Source: Nitrosotalea sp. (GTDB lineage Archaea > Thermoproteota > Nitrososphaeria > Nitrososphaerales > Nitrosopumilaceae). Taken from it: 10,529 bases of DNA. The notes under the pieces are model-generated. The model made no database searches. It was not told the DNA's origin and saw only the letters and a program-made list of their open reading frames with translations. This document shows, one piece after another, positions 7,152-10,529 of the stretch. A program made the position numbers and the translations under genes. Positions within the stretch are counted from its first letter, which is position 1, and each line of letters opens with the position of its first letter. The stretch covers positions 1-10,529 of the forward strand of contig JARLFW010000022.1 of the NCBI GenBank assembly GCA_031296345.1, given 5' to 3'.

Positions 7152-8291
7152 CTAGTCTACAAATGGGTTATCCCATTTCATTAGTACTTTGGATACTTCG
7201 GGTCGTATCATATATTCAGATGGATTTTGTTTATCAAGAATCATTGCTCGAAGTTTAGTTCCACTAAGGCTTTCTTGATATTCTTGTCCATGAGGACAAT
7301 TTCGCTCACTTGCAAATGACAAACATTTTCTACAATAGAAAAATGCTGGAAAGAAGATTGGTTCTATGCCAATGTCAGGATACAGATCAAATATTTTATG
7401 TGCAGCAAATGGATCATAGTATGTGCCAACACCTGCATGATCTCGTCCAATTATGATGTGAGTGCATCCAAAGTTTTTTCTCATTATTGCATGATGGATT
7501 GCTTCCTTTGGTCCTGCATACCTCATCTCGGTATGTAAAGTACCAAGATAACATCGATTTTTAGGATAATAGTGTTCGATGAGAGATTCGTAAGTAGCAA
7601 CTATTACCTCGTCTTTGTAATCTCCAGATTTTTTCTTTCCAACAAGAGGATTTACAAACAATCCATCATGTGTGTTAAGCGATGCCTTTTGAAGCATCTC
7701 ATGTGCTACGTGTGGAACATTTCTTGTTTGAAATGCTACAATGGTTTTCCATCCAGCATTTTCAAAGAAATTTCTTGTTTCTAAAGGAGTTTTCCTATAT
7801 CTTCTAATTGGAGTCTCATCTGGTCTTTTTACATAGTCAATTTTTCCACCAACTAGAAATTCTTTCATGTTTATGGTTTTTGCTACACCTGGATGTTTTG
7901 GATCAGATGTTCCATAGACTCCGTTTGTTACTGCATTTTTATCAAAATTGTAAACATCGTCTACATGCAGGATAGCAAAATTTTTTCCTTCAACATTTAG
8001 AGCAACATCTCCTGCGTCCTTCATCTTTGTAGCTGTCTCCTTATCAACATCAAGTACAATTGGTACTGTCCATGGCAAGTCATTTGCCAATCTACCTCTA
8101 GAGATTACCTTCTCAAAGTCTTCTTGAATTAGAAACCCTTCAAGTGGACTAAAAATTCCATCAGCTATGTTTTCGACATCATTTGCAAGATCCGTATTAA
8201 TAGAAATTGAAAATAATTCACTTGGATCTTTTTTTGTAATTCTACTTACTAGTTTACCACCATGAGGTTTTGCTATTCCAATATTTTCCAA
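7152..8291 (-). CDS. sat: ATP sulfurylase (sulfate adenylyltransferase)
   Basis: A 379-residue enzyme that forms APS and pyrophosphate from ATP and sulfate, the activation step of sulfate assimilation. The N-terminus has the typical [10 protein letters not shown] (8-17). Active-site motifs are [11 protein letters not shown] (188-198, the QxRNPxHxAHE class), a [14 protein letters not shown] stretch (251-264), and GRDHAGVG (282-289). Cys320, Cys323, Cys332 and His334 form the zinc site found in archaeal and many bacterial single-chain sulfurylases. There is no C-terminal APS kinase domain. The TTG start at 8289-8291 is the only credible one: an in-frame TAA lies directly upstream and the next Met is residue 90. 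It begins 5 bases after the cysH stop, so the two are surely co-transcribed. Confidence 0.96.
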   Translation of the reverse strand: MENIGIAKPHGGKLVSRITKKDPSELFSISINTDLANDVENIADGIFSPLEGFLIQEDFEKVISRGRLANDLPWTVPIVLDVDKETATKMKDAGDVALNVEGKNFAILHVDDVYNFDKNAVTNGVYGTSDPKHPGVAKTINMKEFLVGGKIDYVKRPDETPIRRYRKTPLETRNFFENAGWKTIVAFQTRNVPHVAHEMLQKASLNTHDGLFVNPLVGKKKSGDYKDEVIVATYESLIEHYYPKNRCYLGTLHTEMRYAGPKEAIHHAIMRKNFGCTHIIIGRDHAGVGTYYDPFAAHKIFDLYPDIGIEPIFFPAFFYCRKCLSFASERNCPHGQEYQESLSGTKLRAMILDKQNPSEYMIRPEVSKVLMKWDNPFVD

Positions 8292-8296
8292 TTATA

Positions 8297-9016
8297 TCAC
8301 TTACCGTGGTCAGCATGCAATCCACATTCTTTTTGTGAATCTGATTCCCACCACCAACGGCCAGCCCGTAAGGGCTCACCAGGTTTGATTGCACGTGTAC
8401 ATGGTTCACATCCAATACTTGGAAATCCACTGTCATGTAATTTGTTATATGGAATATTATTTTTCTTGATATAATCCCAGGTTTGTTCCCAAGTCCATTC
8501 TATTATGGGATTTATCTTGATGATACCGTTATGTTGTTCATCAAACTCTATTCTATTTGCTTTCAGTCTCACCTCAGTCTGATCTGCTCGTAATCCTGTA
8601 ATCCAACCATCTAATGTTGATAACATCTTATTGAGCGGATGGACTTTTCTTATACCACAGCAAAGTTTTCTGTTTCCAATACTATGATAAAATAGATTCA
8701 TTCCGTTTACACGAACCATTTGTTCTGTTTCGTTTTGATCTGGAAACATTACTTCTATGTTCATGTTGTATTTTTGGCGTATTTCATCCATTACATCATA
8801 TGTTTCTTGATTGAGTCTGCCAGTATCAAGAGTAAAGATTCTTGCTTTAGGGTTTATTTTCATAATCATATCAATTACAACTACATCTTCTGCGCCAAAG
8901 CTTGATGCCATAGCTATTCTAGGATGAAGATTATCTAATGACCATTTCAGAACTTCTTGAGGAGTTTTCAGATTTTCATTTAACTGCTGTATTTGTTCAG
9001 CAGTAAATTTTGGCAT
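8297..9016 (-). CDS. cysH: Assimilatory APS reductase (CysH family, [4Fe-4S] type)
   Basis: A 239-residue reductase of the PAPS/APS reductase family, which reduces activated sulfate to sulfite using thioredoxin or a similar donor. The nucleotide loop is ASSFGAEDVVVIDM (37-50), followed by TLDTGRL (62-68). The paired cysteines KLCCGIRKVHPL (Cys119/Cys120) and GCEPCT (Cys203/Cys206) match the [4Fe-4S] cluster ligands of APS-using enzymes; PAPS-only enzymes lack them. The C-terminal KECGLH holds the catalytic Cys231. With sat as the next gene and no APS kinase in view, APS is the likely substrate (inference). The ATG start is about 28 bases from a minus-strand TATA-like box, so it is probably the leaderless first gene of the unit. 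Confidence 0.95.
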   Translation of the reverse strand: MPKFTAEQIQQLNENLKTPQEVLKWSLDNLHPRIAMASSFGAEDVVVIDMIMKINPKARIFTLDTGRLNQETYDVMDEIRQKYNMNIEVMFPDQNETEQMVRVNGMNLFYHSIGNRKLCCGIRKVHPLNKMLSTLDGWITGLRADQTEVRLKANRIEFDEQHNGIIKINPIIEWTWEQTWDYIKKNNIPYNKLHDSGFPSIGCEPCTRAIKPGEPLRAGRWWWESDSQKECGLHADHGK

Positions 9017-9039
9017 GATAAAATTTGTTCATATTCGTC

Positions 9040-9049
9040 ATATAATTAT
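9040..9049 (-). promoter_or_regulatory. TATA box of the cysH-sat unit
   Basis: On the minus strand this reads AATAATTATA, centred about 28 bases upstream of the cysH ATG at 9016. Transcription is predicted to start at the initiation codon. It is the only promoter-like element found for cysH and sat, whose junction has just 5 bases. Confidence 0.5.
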
Positions 9050-9071
9050 TTAGGTAAGATTTCATTCTAGA

Positions 9072-9080
9072 GTTATAAAT
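9072..9080 (+). promoter_or_regulatory. TATA box of the ThiI-like gene
   Basis: GTTATAAAT, the clearest TATA box in the window, is centred about 27 bases before the ATG at 9103, predicting a leaderless mRNA. It is preceded by a purine-rich CTAGA. It lies about 30 bases from the oppositely oriented cysH box, so the two promoters are separate but could be controlled by one regulator bound between them. Confidence 0.6.
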
Positions 9081-9102
9081 AAGATAAATCAATGAAAACA
9101 GA

Positions 9103-10227
9103 ATGTCAGAAAAAACAGTACTTGCTATTTTTCCATCAATTTATTCATTAAATAAAATAAATAATTTAGCATCAAACATATCAAAGATTCTTAAACTAGA
9201 AAATCAACAATATATCAACATAAGAAAAAACGGATCAGTTATTGTTGTAGAAGCAACTGATCCAGTTCTTGCTTCATCTACAGTAAATATGTTATTTGGC
9301 ATAGAGCAAATAGCAATTGCAAAAGAAGTAGATATCAATTTTGATTCTGTTTTATCTGTTATCACAAATACTGCTTTGAGTTTACTTTTGAAAGGCGAAA
9401 AGTTTTACGTCAAAGTGGATGGAAAAACAGAAAAATTCCTAGCAAAAGATTTGGAAATTGCAGCAACTGCCTCTCTAGTAGACAAGAGTTCGTCCATTGA
9501 GGCAAAACCTGGCTCAGAATCAAACTATGATAGACTTGTCTACACATACTTGACTGATTCCTTTGCATATGTTTGCATTTTTGTAGACAAGGGATTAGGT
9601 GGTCTTCCATACAACTCACAAAAAGAAAAAATTCTATGTTGCATCCATGATGAGCTGTCTGCAATATCTTGTCTTCAGACCATAAAGATGGGTTTTGAAG
9701 TAAACATATTGGTTTGTTATCGTAATGAATCAGATTTACTCAAATTGGCAAAGATTACAAATAAAATAATACCACGACTTGTCGAAAAAAAAATTACTCT
9801 TCGTGTATGCAAGATAAATAGATCTTCAAGCATATTGGCTACAATTATTACAATAACCCAAATTATGATATCATTAGCATCAAAAGAAAAGATTGGAAGA
9901 ATTTCTTTAGGAATATCTCCTATGATCTTTTCAGCCTCATTTTGTGAATACAACTCAAACTTGGTATTTCAAAAAAAGATCATTCCATGGTTTTCTCTCT
10001 CTGGTATAGATTCTGGAATTTTAGAAAATGCAAAAGAGATCGGACTGGAAAAATACATTTTAAATTTAGAAGATCTATGTAAAAAACATCTGGGTGATAA
10101 GAAAATATCTAAATCTGAAGCATCAAAGTATGCAAATAGCGCATTAAAGACTCTCAAGTATCTACCAATTACTGTGAGTCCAAAGAACATACACGATATA
10201 ATTGATTTATTAAAATCAAATCATTGA
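9103..10227 (+). CDS. ThiI-like THUMP protein with degenerate PP-loop
   Basis: A 374-residue protein that aligns by eye with ThiI (tRNA 4-thiouridine synthetase). The N-terminal about 165 residues look like the ferredoxin-like and THUMP RNA-binding region, ending in the ThiI-type linker DKGLGGLPYNSQKEKIL (162-178). The next segment takes the place of the ATP-binding PP-loop domain. Where ThiI has SGGxDS, this protein has CIHDELSAISC (180-190), so the signature is lost, although the following helix and strand (KMGFEVNILVCY, 195-206) are kept. Later, IPWFSLSGIDSGILENAKEIG (about 294-314) matches the ThiI segment PLIGMDKEEIIEIARKIG. No rhodanese domain is present. RNA binding is plausible; ATP-dependent thiolation is doubtful. 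The gene is divergent from cysH-sat and starts at an ATG with a strong leaderless TATA. An overlapping ATG at 9092 is out of frame. Confidence 0.75.
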   Translation: MSEKTVLAIFPSIYSLNKINNLASNISKILKLENQQYINIRKNGSVIVVEATDPVLASSTVNMLFGIEQIAIAKEVDINFDSVLSVITNTALSLLLKGEKFYVKVDGKTEKFLAKDLEIAATASLVDKSSSIEAKPGSESNYDRLVYTYLTDSFAYVCIFVDKGLGGLPYNSQKEKILCCIHDELSAISCLQTIKMGFEVNILVCYRNESDLLKLAKITNKIIPRLVEKKITLRVCKINRSSSILATIITITQIMISLASKEKIGRISLGISPMIFSASFCEYNSNLVFQKKIIPWFSLSGIDSGILENAKEIGLEKYILNLEDLCKKHLGDKKISKSEASKYANSALKTLKYLPITVSPKNIHDIIDLLKSNH

Positions 10228-10229
10228 GA

Positions 10230-10236
10230 ATTTAAA
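10230..10236 (+). promoter_or_regulatory. Possible TATA box of the glycosyltransferase gene
   Basis: ATTTAAA lies in the 31-base gap after the ThiI-like gene, centred about 26 bases from the ATG at 10259. The spacing fits a leaderless start, so the downstream gene need not depend on read-through. Such short AT motifs are common in this genome, so support is moderate. Confidence 0.4.
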
Positions 10237-10258
10237 CAGGTCAAATTTAATCCCGTAT

Positions 10259-10529
10259 ATGAAAAAGATAGGGGGATTCATCTATCCTTGGGGAAATGGT
10301 CACTATACAAGAATGATGCATCTAGACAAGACTATTCATGAGACAATGAAGGATGAGGTTGAAATGCATTACACAAGCAGTGGCGAAATTTATCAAAAAC
10401 TGCTACAAAAATTTCCTCAGAAGAAAGATAAAATTCACAATATAGAGATGCCAACTCCAATAGATGGAAGGAAAGGTCCAAGTATCGCTTTATCTACACT
10501 GAATTTTCTCTTACCAGTATCAGGAAGAC
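10259..10529 (+). CDS. MurG/GT28-like glycosyltransferase, N-terminal part (partial)
   Basis: An open frame starts at ATG 10259 and runs off the window after 90 codons. The start reads MKKIGGFIYPWGNGHYTRMM, in which the first beta strand is followed by a Gly-rich GNGHYTRMM loop. This resembles the N-terminal GxGHxxR loop of GT-B fold MurG and diacylglycerol glucosyltransferase-like enzymes. The stretch IEMPTPIDGRKGPSIALS (64-81) follows. Acceptor and sugar donor cannot be told from this fragment; lipid or surface-glycan glycosylation is a family-level guess. No alternative upstream start codon is convincing in this frame. Confidence 0.65.
   Translation, partial: MKKIGGFIYPWGNGHYTRMMHLDKTIHETMKDEVEMHYTSSGEIYQKLLQKFPQKKDKIHNIEMPTPIDGRKGPSIALSTLNFLLPVSGR

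Noticed and set aside
8262-8474. Plus-strand open frame at the cysH-sat junction.
   Set aside because: It is antisense to the conserved C-terminus of CysH and the Sat start; no promoter or family resemblance.
9092-9094. ATG just upstream of the ThiI-like gene.
   Set aside because: It is out of frame with the gene (11 bases from the true start), and the TATA spacing fits the ATG at 9103 better.
9994-10024. SLSGIDSGI (residues 298-306 of the ThiI-like protein) looks like a PP-loop SGGxDS signature.
   Set aside because: It lies near the C-terminal end of the domain, where ThiI has PLIGMDKEEI. The true loop position after the linker (about residues 178-190) is degenerate, so this is a chance resemblance.
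1-10529. CRISPR arrays, tRNA/rRNA genes, insertion sequences, defence or phage genes.
   Set aside because: No spaced direct repeats, cloverleaf-like segments, transposase motifs or terminal inverted repeats were seen. Coding sequence fills nearly all of the window, with gaps under 100 bases.

Overview
The window looks like a piece of a mesophilic ammonia-oxidising archaeal (Thaumarchaeota/Nitrososphaerota, Nitrosopumilus-like) chromosome. The reasons are: AT-rich, tightly packed genes; archaeal families (NFACT/RqcH without a bacterial-type C-terminus, archaeal CbiT, two-subunit aconitase X, an archaeal EMC6-like protein); TATA-like boxes about 25-30 bases upstream of start codons, as expected for leaderless archaeal mRNAs; and frequent TTG starts. 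No tRNA, rRNA, CRISPR, insertion sequence or phage-like gene was seen, and no gene-free stretch exceeds 100 bases.

Layout. Position 1-108 is the 3' end of an unrecognised plus-strand gene, which overlaps tail to tail with cbiT (minus, cobalamin ring synthesis). Upstream of cbiT on the same strand is a small three-helix membrane protein resembling EMC6. A 98-base divergent promoter region separates it from a plus-strand run of three genes that overlap by 4 bases each: NFACT (RqcH/Rqc2 family, ribosome quality control), a Mut7-C PIN-like nuclease with a zinc ribbon, and an AMMECR1 protein. This run ends against the minus-strand aconitase X pair (small and large subunits), the predicted phosphomevalonate dehydratase of the archaeal mevalonate pathway for lipid synthesis. 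A 54-base divergent promoter then leads to endonuclease III (plus).

The right part holds a minus-strand sulfate assimilation unit: cysH (APS reductase type with [4Fe-4S] cysteines), then sat (ATP sulfurylase), then a secreted, C-terminally anchored protein of unknown function. Divergent from cysH is a ThiI-like THUMP protein whose PP-loop signature has decayed. After it comes the start of a MurG/GT28-like glycosyltransferase, cut by the window edge.

Most genes are core housekeeping. The best leads are the translationally coupled NFACT / Mut7-C nuclease / AMMECR1 unit, a possible archaeal stalled-ribosome system with a nuclease; the ThiI-like protein with a degenerate ATP-binding loop beside the sulfur genes; the EMC6-like insertase subunit; and the very short divergent promoter between two TTG-start genes.
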